Source: a virus
Direction: 5' to 3' (one strand)
IMG/VR virus record: IMGVR_UViG_3300013306_000002
Location: 18,647-82,646 of that record
Length of the DNA: 64,000 nucleotides
Made by a program: the position numbers and the translations under genes
Notes under the pieces: model-generated
Seen by the model: the letters and a program-made list of their open reading frames with translations, nothing else
The model's database searches: none
What the model was told of the DNA's origin: nothing
Part shown: positions 26,101 through 33,302 of the stretch, piece by piece
How positions within the stretch are numbered: position 1 is the first letter of the stretch
Layout: every line of letters begins with the position of its first letter

Positions 26101-26602
26101 GTGCCCGGCTCACCATGTAGATGCCTGGCGGAAAGTAGATGGGTCCAGCGCCGCCGGTCAGAATGGCCAGATCGATCGCCGCCTGGATGGGGGCGCGGTC
26201 ATCGGCGATGCCGTTGCCGACCGCTCCCAGCGTCTTCACGTTGATCACAATGGGAGGCGTCGGGGGCCCGAAGTTGGCGGCCCCGGACTTCATCACGAAG
26301 GGACGGGGCGTCAGATGCAGCGCCAGTGACCCGTCATCGGGCGCGAGCCCGAACGACCGCTCGATGGGATGCCACACCTCCGCGAGAACCAGGATGGTGC
26401 CCGGCGCCGCCCCGTCGTTCCGCACGCTCAGGTTCGCCGTGTCGCTGGAGACCAGGGCGAAGTTGCCGCTGTCATCCCCCGCAAACCCCAGGTGGTCGGG
26501 CGCGCGAGCGACGCCGTTCATCACCAATCCATGCGGAAGCGTTGCCGTCGCCCCCGCGGGGACGGCAACGAAGGCAACATACTTCTTGATGGCGTCCAGC
26601 AA
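23153..26602 (-). CDS. Large pectate-lyase-fold spike (1149 aa), TTG start
   Basis: TTG 26602 is chosen because the resulting N-terminus (LDAIKKYVAFVAVPAGATAT) lines up with the anchor module of the two other spike genes. After ~125 residues, INVKTLGAVGNGIADDRAPIQAAIDLA and YFPPGIYMVS mark a pectate_lyase_3 beta-helix start. Two ~60-residue repeats sharing SDGAVLPQAVINVAS and TYTGKT...FTGASGGTGT interrupt the helix (about 25906-25715 and 25660-25470). The last ~250 residues form further beta domains, possibly carbohydrate-binding or trimerising. Likely role: polysaccharide depolymerase or receptor-binding spike. Confidence 0.85.
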   Translation of the reverse strand: MLDAIKKYVAFVAVPAGATATLPHGLVMNGVARAPDHLGFAGDDSGNFALVSSDTANLSVRNDGAAPGTILVLAEVWHPIERSFGLAPDDGSLALHLTPRPFVMKSGAANFGPPTPPIVINVKTLGAVGNGIADDRAPIQAAIDLAILTGGAGPIYFPPGIYMVSRAPGTFHCLLIRGDNVAMYGVLGHSVIKQVANVAAGASSCSLLEISGGTNMEIADLELNGNWGNAVTTVASASDGAVLPQAVINVASTAGFPSSGTVLIILPGGAQTITYTGKTATSFTGASGGTGTLRGNGDLGRIGDPVGLLSPGNTHITVASDGAVLPQAVINVASTTTFPSSGQIVIGTQLDGDQIVTYTGKTPTTFTGASGGTGTMHTGDGVWNPANGINQPTQRDPHNHLIFSHAVGGDIRNLKINRVTFSQAYGDGLWLGGDGSSGGESGAIGGTQGVVVRDCTFDMCARNGASLIYVTDGRFEHCNFTNIITTAIDTEPVEAQVVKIVIEDCVLSLWWDEFRDLSKEALSISGGAAGTPAFWNYAQDYRVNRCRIYGSVLISDAIDVQFAGNTVISDFVSGSDAPVFLTEFCDDIWILDNYVYMRNGQTNDANRGGIEVFRLVVDAVSETQSANVTIRGNTVHARGGVDGIYVASPGGGAGFAGVATAITNTTLVQTGAGWTANEFLGHQVVSGGVVATVFSNTSDTLTLATWHNDGIHGWTDSGGQPQSTPPAAAFTIQPTGGVVSVVGNTLDCVASDGQTAGRYGIHLTTTSDWGVFFNDLRVNIEGNTIRGANPHGIHVFLFSPPSIKYLSVCNNFAYDNQPVPTCTDCVFFDNQAGAFDVLTQVKKLVLFGNRTGESVNQNVGGLTSGYWIEVDGPHQQYSGYGSPENVVTAPLASTFYRRDGGSGSTFYVKEIGGLPVNVTAKTDRAGDVKATGQILNLDAVVTTIDNCLVVQALVAVPGAGSSDWDQWTNAPLASFAQITQETDTGGGGDFAAAAGVLPLFGSSGVGTVRQNAVSSEFGNGTYTFALAPQVPTVPPHWVANGPRTQGGNVSIAPPWPAHSENDLGVVMIMLNEGDTGAAITDPQWIQFPNSPVVGAFGVNQGVQMQLFGARALNSSMPAPTITHNGPRIMAQIALFRGARDSGNAGWVGF

Positions 26603-26672
26603 TCTCGACCCCCAGTGAATAGGTGAGGCAAGCCTACCAGCGGCGACCCGGAACCGTCAGGGATTTCTCGGG

Positions 26673-26939
26673 TCAGGCGGTCGGGCTAGTCGTCCGCCAC
26701 AGCCCGCGAACCAACTCGATCTTGCCAGCCTGCTTTAGGCGCTGGAGCGCCTCACCGACGTAGCGGTAGTCGGGCTTCTCCTCGGGAAGCCCCTTGAGGG
26801 CCTCCATGACGATAGGGGCGGCCATGATCACGCCAGCACGGTCGGGGCCATAGGATCGGATCACCGCCAGAACGGCCTCGTCCATCTTCTGCCGTTGCTC
26901 ATCGGTCAACGTTACAGCGGGCGCGCGATTTCTTCTCAT
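26673..26939 (-). CDS. Small winged-helix-like protein (88 aa)
   Basis: ATG 26939 follows GGGGAGG. The product is basic at the start (MRRNRAPAVTLTDEQ) and ends with YRYVGEALQRLKQAGKIELVRGLWR, a pattern like the recognition helix and wing of small winged-helix proteins. It could be a regulator of the leftward operon upstream of it. Confidence 0.5.
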   Translation of the reverse strand: MRRNRAPAVTLTDEQRQKMDEAVLAVIRSYGPDRAGVIMAAPIVMEALKGLPEEKPDYRYVGEALQRLKQAGKIELVRGLWRTTSPTA

Positions 26940-26983
26940 TGAAACCTCCCCAAGCGGAGGGGAGCGTTTGAGCGGAGGGCGCT

Positions 26984-27742
26984 TCATATGCGCATTGGCA
27001 TGATCAGAAACTTCACTCCGGCCGTGTTCTCGAAGACCATGGCGCCCAGGCGGTCCTTGCTCCAGGCGACGACCTTCACGCCTCGCATGCCCGGATCGCA
27101 TGTTTGGTTGGTGACCTCCGCTATGTCGGCAAGGTAGTTCGGGTCCAGGCCGTACCCCTCAGGGCCATCGGACTCCTGTTTGGAGGAGATCTTGACCACG
27201 TCCTCATAGGACGGAAACGCCCTGGCGTCAGCCGCTGGAACGAGCAGGCCGATCTCGGGCCTTCGGGAATCAAGGCCGAGTCGAATGAGCGATGGTGAGA
27301 ATACCTTGAGCGAAGGATCGACGTCGACCGGGGCGAGCGTGATCTCCTGGCCGTCTTTCATGGCGCGCTGAGCGGCAACGGCCGCTAACAGGTACCCGCG
27401 GGCCACGCCGAGAGTCAGACCGAAGGTCTCGCATGGAGCGATCACCATTCGATGGCCATCGACCGCCACCATAACCCCCTTTGAAAAGAACACCTGGTGG
27501 AGATGGGGTCTAGTCTCGTCCGTGCCGGTCCACCTCGCGACAGATTCGAGCACGTTGGTGGGAACGGAAATCACAGCAGTCTTGGTTACGGATGTTGGCT
27601 TGGTCTTTGTCACGATCTCATCTCCTTGGTTGGGTCGTTCGGGGCACGGACAACCCACGCAGATGAACGCGAGCTCGCGTCCAGCGTGCTGATGTCCGCA
27701 CTTGGGGCACTTCGTAGCCTGCACGGTGAACGTTGGGATCAC
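26984..27742 (-). CDS. DNA polymerase sliding-clamp (DnaN)-like protein, with a zinc-ribbon-like N-terminus
   Basis: The C-terminal ~210 residues contain AVDGHRMVIAP, PSYEDVVKI, LDPNYLADI and end FLIMPMRI. These mirror the A.DGHRL, FPDY and terminal MPMR(L/I) motifs of bacterial beta clamps. It is much shorter than a three-domain clamp (~370 residues). The first 43 residues (CPKCGHQH...CVGCPCP) look like a separate zinc ribbon. Two GTG starts, at 27742 and 27613, each follow nearly the same leader (CCAAGGAGA then GAGA.CGTG), so the clamp part may also be made alone. Likely role: processivity factor or decoy clamp in viral replication. Confidence 0.6.
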   Translation of the reverse strand: MIPTFTVQATKCPKCGHQHAGRELAFICVGCPCPERPNQGDEIVTKTKPTSVTKTAVISVPTNVLESVARWTGTDETRPHLHQVFFSKGVMVAVDGHRMVIAPCETFGLTLGVARGYLLAAVAAQRAMKDGQEITLAPVDVDPSLKVFSPSLIRLGLDSRRPEIGLLVPAADARAFPSYEDVVKISSKQESDGPEGYGLDPNYLADIAEVTNQTCDPGMRGVKVVAWSKDRLGAMVFENTAGVKFLIMPMRI

Positions 27743-28836
27743 GGTCTCGTCTCCTTGGTGTTGGGAAACGCGCGGTGCTGGACACCGTCAAGATAGGGGA
27801 GGCCGATGATGCCACCGGCCTTGCGCTTGGAGCCCGGCCCCGCGGTGACGATGTCGGTGAAGCGAGTGCGGTCGATCGGCGACACCGCCTTGATGATCTC
27901 GGGTGGCGAGCTCGATGGTGCAACGCATCCCTTCTTGACCTCTCGAACTTGCTTGAGGAAGTACGGCACCCCGGCCTCCTTGCACTGGTCACGCAGGCGC
28001 CTGTACCAGTCGACCTCGGCGGGGCGGGCGCCGGGGCCGCTCTCGCAGCCCGCGATGACCCAGTCAATGCGGTTCCAGTCATTCTCGATCGGATAGTGCG
28101 TCCTGCCGGCGAGCGCGTTGCTATGAAACACGCTGCTCGGAGCAACGCTCGTGAGATCGAGGGGCCCGAGCAGGGGCTCACAACTCAGGAACCGAACGGC
28201 GGCAGGCGTCCGCAGTAGCCACTGGACCCGCTCGTCGGCTGCGTCCTGGTTCTCGACCGAAACCCCCAGCCACACATTGGGCAGCGGCCATGGAACATCG
28301 ACGACCGAGGGCATTGCTTGCTCGGGCAGATGAGCATTCGCGCGCTCATAGCAGTGAAACACACACAACGAGGCGCGCGCGTCATGGATGCTGGTCGCGC
28401 AGTCGCGCCCTGACCAGTCAAGGGCAGCACTCTCGATCTCGTTGTCAAGCCACGCGAACCACTCGCGCATCCGCTTGGCGCGCTTCGTCAAGATCTGGAA
28501 CGTGTGCTGCGGGCATGCTGCCATAATCCCGAACACTGCCGCGATCTCCTCGTTCGTGAACTCCTCGTAGAAGAGGTCGGACATCGAGTTCACGAAGATC
28601 CGCCGGGGCCTCTTCCAGTGCAGCGGTTTGGCTAACTTTCCAGTGTCAAGCCTGCCCTCTCCTGTCCAGATGGCGCGCTTGTTCTTGCCGATGGTCACTA
28701 GGCCGTGGTAGCGCTCTCCCGGTTTGGCGAACCGGCCCGCGAGCCGCATGGCGTAACAGTTGGCGCACCCCGGCGAGCACACCTTGCAGCCATCGGTGGG
28801 ATTCCATGTCTCGTCCGTCCACTCGATCTCGCTCAC
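27739..28836 (-). CDS. Phage Gp37/Gp68 family protein (DUF5131)
   Basis: GTG 28836 gives the standard family start SEIEWTDETWNPTDGC; an ATG at 28875 would add 13 unusual residues. CKVCSPGCANCYAMRLAGR carries the Cys cluster, followed by FVNSMSDLFYEEF, QILTKRAKRM, VWLGVSVENQDAADER, FLSCEPLLGPLDL, WVIAGCESGPGARP and FLKQV. This is a full set of family motifs resembling radical-SAM-type Fe-S proteins. The reaction is unknown. It overlaps the clamp-like gene at 27739-27742. Confidence 0.9.
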   Translation of the reverse strand: MSEIEWTDETWNPTDGCKVCSPGCANCYAMRLAGRFAKPGERYHGLVTIGKNKRAIWTGEGRLDTGKLAKPLHWKRPRRIFVNSMSDLFYEEFTNEEIAAVFGIMAACPQHTFQILTKRAKRMREWFAWLDNEIESAALDWSGRDCATSIHDARASLCVFHCYERANAHLPEQAMPSVVDVPWPLPNVWLGVSVENQDAADERVQWLLRTPAAVRFLSCEPLLGPLDLTSVAPSSVFHSNALAGRTHYPIENDWNRIDWVIAGCESGPGARPAEVDWYRRLRDQCKEAGVPYFLKQVREVKKGCVAPSSSPPEIIKAVSPIDRTRFTDIVTAGPGSKRKAGGIIGLPYLDGVQHRAFPNTKETRP

Positions 28837-29198
28837 GAAAGCCTCGCGCGGTGCATGGCATGGAAACAACGACACATTCCGTCTGCCCCCCGAAATCGCT
28901 GAAGCGGTCGCCTACCACAGGTGCCACACCGATGGCGATTGCAGCAGCAATGCAGGTAGTGAAGCCCTGTTGTCGGGCACGCCCAGTTGGCCGGAATGTA
29001 CGGAAACCGCACTGACAAGGAGCCTGTGCGCAGTGAGAAGATCCCGTGCCTGAACGGGCACCAACAGAACGTTCCTGGCACCGACGGGAATCCTGATAGA
29101 CACACCCCATCATAGTCGTGTGCGTGATGATGTCCGCAATCGGGGCACCACCTTTCGCAGAGACCCGACTCCGCCCGCTTGTCGATCTGCCAGTCCAT
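28833..29198 (-). CDS. Cys/His-rich multi-zinc protein (121 aa)
   Basis: ATG 29198 follows AGGAGG and overlaps the stop of the upstream gene (TGATG). The product has about fifteen Cys and ten His residues in several clusters (CPDCGHHHAHDYDG, CWCPF, CCCNRHRCGTCG, CRCFHAMH), suggesting three or more zinc sites. No enzymatic residues are seen. Nucleic-acid or protein scaffolding is a guess. Confidence 0.55.
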   Translation of the reverse strand: MDWQIDKRAESGLCERWCPDCGHHHAHDYDGVCLSGFPSVPGTFCWCPFRHGIFSLRTGSLSVRFPYIPANWACPTTGLHYLHCCCNRHRCGTCGRRPLQRFRGADGMCRCFHAMHRARLS

Positions 29199-30055
29199 CA
29201 CCCCTCCTCCTTCCTGAAGGTATACGCCCACACCCAGGGGTTCTGGTCCCAGGGCGACGGGCCCGGCTTGAGATTCCAATTCGGACCGGTGTGGATGCAG
29301 TTCCACGCATTCGCGAACGCGTCTCGGGGACCGCGGAGGCACTCCTCGTCGTTATTCGATGGCCCGTAGTGCCAACCTGCCCGTTGCTCTCGGTACTGGT
29401 CGCGGCCGTAGTTAGTGAACGTCACGCCCTCCGCAATGGCGTCCTCATCGGTGATGTCCTGCAGGTGCATCAGCCGAGCTTGAATAGGGATGAGGTTGGT
29501 GCGCGATGCCCAACGCGGCATGAAGATCCCGGGGCGCCAGTGGTCGCCGTATTTTCCGTTGTCGTGCGCAACGACCCACTGCCCTGCGCCTCTCTGGCTG
29601 TTCTCGATCCGCACGAACGCGCCGTCAAAGAAGCGAACGCCGTCGGTCCCGTCCTTGAGTTCCTCCGCACGCCATCTCTCGCGCACCCACAGCCGCTGCT
29701 CGCCGACCGGAGTGATAGTCCAGACCTTCTTGTCGTTGCCGTGGTCCGCGAGGTGCGTTGTGCCATCCACCAGCGGGCACCGGAAGTGGAACTCGCCGGT
29801 CTTCAGCCCGAGAGATTCGCCGGTCTTCAGGATCAGGAACACCGCGCCCTGAGGGTTCAGGCGAACTCGATACCGGCCCTTCTGGGCGACCCGGCGTTCG
29901 CTCGCGGGCATCTCGTACCAAAGGTCAGACCGCACTGTTGCTGGCAGGTCGACGCTCAGGTGATCCAGATCCACGACCCGCCGAGTCTGGGTCTTGGTGC
30001 CATCCATCACCATCGGGATGGATGGGCCAGTGAACAGGATGGGGCGCTCCTTCAC
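29198..30055 (-). CDS. ASCH-like conserved phage protein
   Basis: The 285-residue protein starts RPILFTGPSIPMVMDGTKTQTRRVV and contains EQRLWVRERWR, GIFMPRWASRTNLIPIQ, LMHLQDITDEDAIAEGV and a final NPWVWAYTFRK. These are hallmarks of the widespread phage protein family related to ASCH domains. ASCH domains are thought to bind RNA or modified nucleosides. The cellular function of the phage family is not established. Confidence 0.85.
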   Translation of the reverse strand: MKERPILFTGPSIPMVMDGTKTQTRRVVDLDHLSVDLPATVRSDLWYEMPASERRVAQKGRYRVRLNPQGAVFLILKTGESLGLKTGEFHFRCPLVDGTTHLADHGNDKKVWTITPVGEQRLWVRERWRAEELKDGTDGVRFFDGAFVRIENSQRGAGQWVVAHDNGKYGDHWRPGIFMPRWASRTNLIPIQARLMHLQDITDEDAIAEGVTFTNYGRDQYREQRAGWHYGPSNNDEECLRGPRDAFANAWNCIHTGPNWNLKPGPSPWDQNPWVWAYTFRKEEG

Positions 30056-30420
30056 GGCCCCGCCAACTCCTCGGCCACGACCGAGAAGAACGCCCAGCGG
30101 TCATCATCGGGCACCCCGTGGACGTTCTTGCGTCGCCAGTGCCTATTGTTGAACTCGCGCTGCAAACGTCGCGCGACGCGCTGGGCGTCGGAGAGTTCCA
30201 GGTCTGCGCATAGGTCGTTCAAACTTAGGCCCGAAGGGACATATCGCGCCAGCGCTGCGCTGCGATCGGCGTCGCTGACCTCGACGGTGTGCGATCCGGC
30301 GTACCACTTACCCGTCCACATCTCGTGGTCGGTTCCCGGATCGTCGATGTCGGCCTTCCAGTCGTCGGGCCACCGGGAACGCTCCTTCTGCAGTTCCACG
30401 ATGCTTGGCTTATCGCTCAT
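30052..30420 (-). CDS. Hypothetical protein (122 aa)
   Basis: ATG 30420 overlaps the upstream stop. The product is charged and helical, with LSLNDLCADLELSDAQRVARRLQ resembling a helix-turn-helix and RRKNVHGVPDDDRWAFFSV following. A DNA-binding role is possible but not shown. Confidence 0.5.
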   Translation of the reverse strand: MSDKPSIVELQKERSRWPDDWKADIDDPGTDHEMWTGKWYAGSHTVEVSDADRSAALARYVPSGLSLNDLCADLELSDAQRVARRLQREFNNRHWRRKNVHGVPDDDRWAFFSVVAEELAGP

Positions 30421-30923
30421 GATCTCCCCCATGTGGTCCATCTCGTCAGGTGCGCAAAGACCTTGGTGAACCTCTCCGGCCTGGGTCCGAAGTAGGTCAG
30501 CGCCGGCTCGAACCGGCAACTCATGCGCTTCTGCCCGGCCTGGTCGGCGAACGGATCCAGGAACGCGATCCGCTTGAGCGCCAGGATGCGCGGGTTGCGT
30601 CTGGGCTTCATGCACATGTCCGCCCACCACTTCGCCGACGTCGAAAACATCGACAGCCGGATGTGCTCTCGCACGTTGCCGGTGGCGAGCTCGGCCAGCA
30701 TCTTGGCGGTCCATGTATCCGCCTGGGAATACGGGTCATTCTGGTACCCGGTACGCTTGGGCGTCCGCCAGGGCGCGACCAGCCCACCCGAGGTCAGGGC
30801 CACGACCGCCCGGATGATGGAGCGGTTATTCGAGCAAGGGTCGATGCCCACCTGTCCCCCGAAGAACTCCTCGAGCGGATCGGCGATCGCGGGCGGCGAG
30901 CACCACCAGTCGGACGTGGCCAT
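30417..30923 (-). CDS. Phage DNA N6-adenine methyltransferase (Dam family)
   Basis: The 168-residue product follows the phage Dam pattern: DWWCSPPAIADPLEEFFG, GIDPCSNN, NDPYS (in place of the usual N/DPPY), WTAKMLAELATG and late RIAFLDP and ALTYFGPR. The normal motif IV N-P-P-Y reads N-D-P-Y here, so activity needs testing. Family members methylate adenine in short sites such as GATC. It is one of four methyltransferase genes in the window. Confidence 0.8.
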   Translation of the reverse strand: MATSDWWCSPPAIADPLEEFFGGQVGIDPCSNNRSIIRAVVALTSGGLVAPWRTPKRTGYQNDPYSQADTWTAKMLAELATGNVREHIRLSMFSTSAKWWADMCMKPRRNPRILALKRIAFLDPFADQAGQKRMSCRFEPALTYFGPRPERFTKVFAHLTRWTTWGRS

Positions 30924-31163
30924 CTACCGCATCTTTCCAGTGGCAAGTAGGTGGTTCAGCAAGGCCACCAGTCCCGGCATTACCCGGGCGTACATCTCGT
31001 TCTCGCTGAGGAGATCGCGACTTCGCGCCACCGCTGCCTCGCGCTCCTGCTCAAGCTCTCGGATTCGCTTCTGCAAAGGGAATTCAAGGCGCTCGAGCTG
31101 GTTACGTAGGTCCCGGTTGGCCTGCAGCGCGTCTGCCAACTGGTCGCGTCGTCTGGGTGGCAT
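30924..31163 (-). CDS. Small coiled-coil protein (79 aa)
   Basis: Almost the whole sequence is a heptad coiled coil (LQANRDLRNQLERLEFPLQKRIRELEQEREAAVARS). The stop lies next to the start of the Dam gene. A perfect copy of the dispersed pseudo-palindrome lies in the 3' coding end (30933-30947). The function is unknown. Confidence 0.5.
   Translation of the reverse strand: MPPRRRDQLADALQANRDLRNQLERLEFPLQKRIRELEQEREAAVARSRDLLSENEMYARVMPGLVALLNHLLATGKMR
30933..30947 (-). repeat. Dispersed 15-bp pseudo-palindrome, consensus copy
   Basis: The minus strand reads CTTGCCACTGGAAAG, matching the consensus at all 15 positions. It sits in the last codons of the coiled-coil gene, 10 bp before the Dam gene, so it could act at a gene boundary. 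Confidence 0.65.
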
Positions 31164-31174
31164 CTGAACTCGGT

Positions 31175-31248
31175 CGCGTCGTCGCGATGCTGATGAAGAA
31201 TCTTGGGGCGGAGCGAATTCTCCGCTTACCTAGTATCGCGACGACGCG
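31175..31248. promoter_or_regulatory. Long inverted repeat with internal hairpin in a leftward intergenic region
   Basis: CGCGTCGTCGCGAT (31175-31188) and ATCGCGACGACGCG (31235-31248) are perfect 14-bp inverted arms. Between them lies a second hairpin, GCGGAG (31208-31213) with CTCCGC (31220-31225) around CGAATT. A further GGTCGCGTCGTC lies at 31142-31153 as a direct repeat. The element occupies the only sizeable gap (31164-31266) in this part of the leftward operon. It could be a terminator-promoter boundary or a protein-binding site. Confidence 0.55.
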
Positions 31249-31266
31249 TCTACGTTTGTAGCACAA

Positions 31267-31725
31267 TCAGTCCAAGTCCAGCAATGACATGCGAATGACC
31301 GTGGCGTCCCGCTGGTCCTCTGTCTGTGGGAGTTCGGGTGCGGACGTGTGCTTGACGAGCTCGGCGCGTGCAGCGTTCCGCTCGCGGATAGCGGCATCCC
31401 GTGCGACCTCAGCTTGGACTTGTCGGCTCACCGCCTCATCTCGCTCAAGCCCGGCGTTGTCGACCCGCTCGTCCGCCATGCGCGCTGCCTGTTCGGAGTT
31501 CAGCGCGCGCTGTCGCTCCTGTTGAAGCGCAACGGCCTGGCGCCGCTGGCTCTCCTGAGCCGATACCAGCTTGCTGCGCAAGTCTGCTAACTCTCGCTGG
31601 TATCGCTGGCCGATGGTCTCCTGGCCGGAGAACGCGCAGGATCGGTGCATCACCTCGGTCCCAAGCACCCGGACATCGTTGCCCGCAATGATGGACTGCA
31701 GGCAGATAGCGCAGGTCGCAGGCAT
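31267..31725 (-). CDS. CxxC plus coiled-coil protein (152 aa)
   Basis: The N-terminus (CAICLQSI...HRSC) looks like a small zinc site of RING/treble-clef spacing. It is followed by a long coiled coil (residues ~40-125) and a polar tail. No enzyme motif is seen. The function is unknown. Confidence 0.5.
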   Translation of the reverse strand: MPATCAICLQSIIAGNDVRVLGTEVMHRSCAFSGQETIGQRYQRELADLRSKLVSAQESQRRQAVALQQERQRALNSEQAARMADERVDNAGLERDEAVSRQVQAEVARDAAIRERNAARAELVKHTSAPELPQTEDQRDATVIRMSLLDLD

Positions 31726-31735
31726 GCCGATGGAT

Positions 31736-32308
31736 TCAGTGCTGCGTCGACCGCGCGATCATGATCCGCTCAACCGCGTCGCGGATCTCGACGAGCGTGT
31801 CGGGATCGGCCTCGGAGCACAGCGCTTGCACACACTCGACGATCATTACAGGCTCCCTGAGGTGCGGCAAAAGCTGAGTTACTAACGCGCCAATGACTTC
31901 CTGCCGAGGATGTTGACTAGTGACAAACCGAACTCGAATATCGGTTGCCGCCTCGCCGATAAAACTCGTTAGAATCGCCGGTACCGCAATGTTGAACTCG
32001 AGCCCGCTGAGCTTGATGGTCTCAGTTTCGTAACTCTCAATGAAGTCTTCGTGCTCCATCACATCCAGATCGAAAACAGGGATATCGCGTTCCTCGTCGC
32101 GCTCGCCGGCCCCATAGTCGGTGCGAACTACCCAGTCGCCAGTCTCCGCGAAGATCGGTTCTCCATCGGTGTGGATGACGAGCAGAGGGTCGCCGGCCGA
32201 CTTGACCGCGATCTCTCTCGTCCCAAACAGCGCCTGCAATTCCGGCGTGACCTCGCCTTTCCACTGCGCGGCGGTCACCTCGTGGGGGATGCTCCTGAAC
32301 CTGGGCAT
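31736..32308 (-). CDS. PGDYG-type conserved phage protein (190 aa)
   Basis: Start MPRFRSIPHEVTAAQW at 32308. The pattern HTDGEPIFAETGDWVVRTDYG...DLDVMEHEDFIESYE matches small phage proteins that read VEAxQW...GDWIxRGxxGE...FxxxYE. The last ~75 residues are an extra alpha/beta domain. The same N-terminal motif occurs in the NADAR fusion encoded just upstream, so the two may be related by duplication. The function of the family is unknown. Confidence 0.6.
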   Translation of the reverse strand: MPRFRSIPHEVTAAQWKGEVTPELQALFGTREIAVKSAGDPLLVIHTDGEPIFAETGDWVVRTDYGAGERDEERDIPVFDLDVMEHEDFIESYETETIKLSGLEFNIAVPAILTSFIGEAATDIRVRFVTSQHPRQEVIGALVTQLLPHLREPVMIVECVQALCSEADPDTLVEIRDAVERIMIARSTQH

Positions 32309-32514
32309 CAGCGAATGTCCTCGTCGCGGGTCCCGAGATGAAACCACGACGGGGTTCGCGGCGCGCGCATGAGGGTCGCCAGCGCTTGGCCAAAGAACCC
32401 GCCGATGGCCGCAGAGACTTCGCAGTCCCGCTTCAAGGACTCGAAGTCGACCGCTGGCGGATCGCGATCCGCGACTTGTTGGCGCTCACGTGTTGAGCGG
32501 TGAGGACGAGGCAT
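32308..32514 (-). CDS. Small hypothetical protein (68 aa)
   Basis: ATG 32514 is preceded by AAAGGAG, and the stop overlaps the start of the following gene. The product is basic at the start (RPHRSTRERQQVADR) with a hydrophobic middle (EVSAAIGGFFGQALATLM). The start overlaps the 3' end of the NADAR gene by 29 bp. Confidence 0.5.
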   Translation of the reverse strand: MPRPHRSTRERQQVADRDPPAVDFESLKRDCEVSAAIGGFFGQALATLMRAPRTPSWFHLGTRDEDIR

Positions 32515-33283
32515 GTTGTGAACTCCTTTCGTTCAGGGGCCGGATTTGAGCGCGGATCTCCATCCAGAGATGGCCTAGCATGTTCTGCCCGTCGCGGTTC
32601 GGTCCCCATCCCCAGAAGCTGTCGCGCCACGAGTCCTCGATGAGGATGCGGTCGCCGGTCTCGAGCAACTTCTTGCGCACGTACGAGTGCTGCTCGACCT
32701 TGGCGCGCAGGATGTCCCGCATGACATCAACCCGCATGTCGCCCCAAGTGGGGACCTTGAGGAGATCGTTGTTCTGGGCGATCTTGAACGCCTCGTGCGC
32801 GGAGCCGGCGTTGCGGATCTCGTCGCGAACCATGGCTCGCCGACCGTTGGTCTCCTCGTCGAAGAACTTCTCCCACTGGTAGGCGGCCTCGCTCGTATCA
32901 AACCGATGCCCTCGCCAGCGAAGCGTGAATGCGCTGAAGTTGCTCAGCACGTAGAACTCATTTCCGTAGAAACACACCTGATCAGCAGGTTCATAGATCG
33001 CCTCGAAAGCTTCGGCCGACCAGGAGGCGAACTGACCCTGCCTGTCCCGGGCGATCCACGAGCCGGCCGATACTGGCATCGGACCATGTTGCGTCGTCAC
33101 CATCGCGCACGGAGGCGTCTCGGTGTAGTCGAACTGACACAGAAGCTCCGAGCGACCAGCCGGAGCGTCCGGCCACGCGACCCGCACCTCGGCGCCAGCG
33201 AGCCATGTCGTGAGTTCTTCCACGTTCGCCCCGGTCCATCGGAACGCATCGACCACACTTGATTTTCTCTGAAACTTGGCCAT
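32486..33283 (-). CDS. PGDYG-like domain fused to a NADAR (YbiA/DUF1768) domain
   Basis: Residues 1-100 (DAFRWTGANVEEL, GPMPVSAGSWIARDRQGQF, FEAIYEP) form a PGDYG-like domain. Residues ~103-250 are NADAR: FYGNEFYVLSNFSAF, RFDTSEAAYQWEKFF, RAKVEQHSYVRKKLLETGDR, LIEDSWRDSFWGWGP and GQNMLGHLWMEIR. NADAR domains are glycohydrolases acting on ADP-ribose or riboflavin intermediates, and some reverse ADP-ribosylation of guanine in DNA. In a phage this could counter a DNA-ADP-ribosylating defence or act in NAD metabolism. The 265-residue length fits the two domains. Confidence 0.88.
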   Translation of the reverse strand: MAKFQRKSSVVDAFRWTGANVEELTTWLAGAEVRVAWPDAPAGRSELLCQFDYTETPPCAMVTTQHGPMPVSAGSWIARDRQGQFASWSAEAFEAIYEPADQVCFYGNEFYVLSNFSAFTLRWRGHRFDTSEAAYQWEKFFDEETNGRRAMVRDEIRNAGSAHEAFKIAQNNDLLKVPTWGDMRVDVMRDILRAKVEQHSYVRKKLLETGDRILIEDSWRDSFWGWGPNRDGQNMLGHLWMEIRAQIRPLNERSSQHASSSPLNT

Positions 33284-33302
33284 CTCGTGAACTCCTTTTC
33301 GC

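Noticed and set aside
29120-30469. A 449-residue plus-strand frame opposite the ASCH-like and neighbouring genes.
   Set aside because: It spans several well-supported minus-strand genes and looks like antisense translation.
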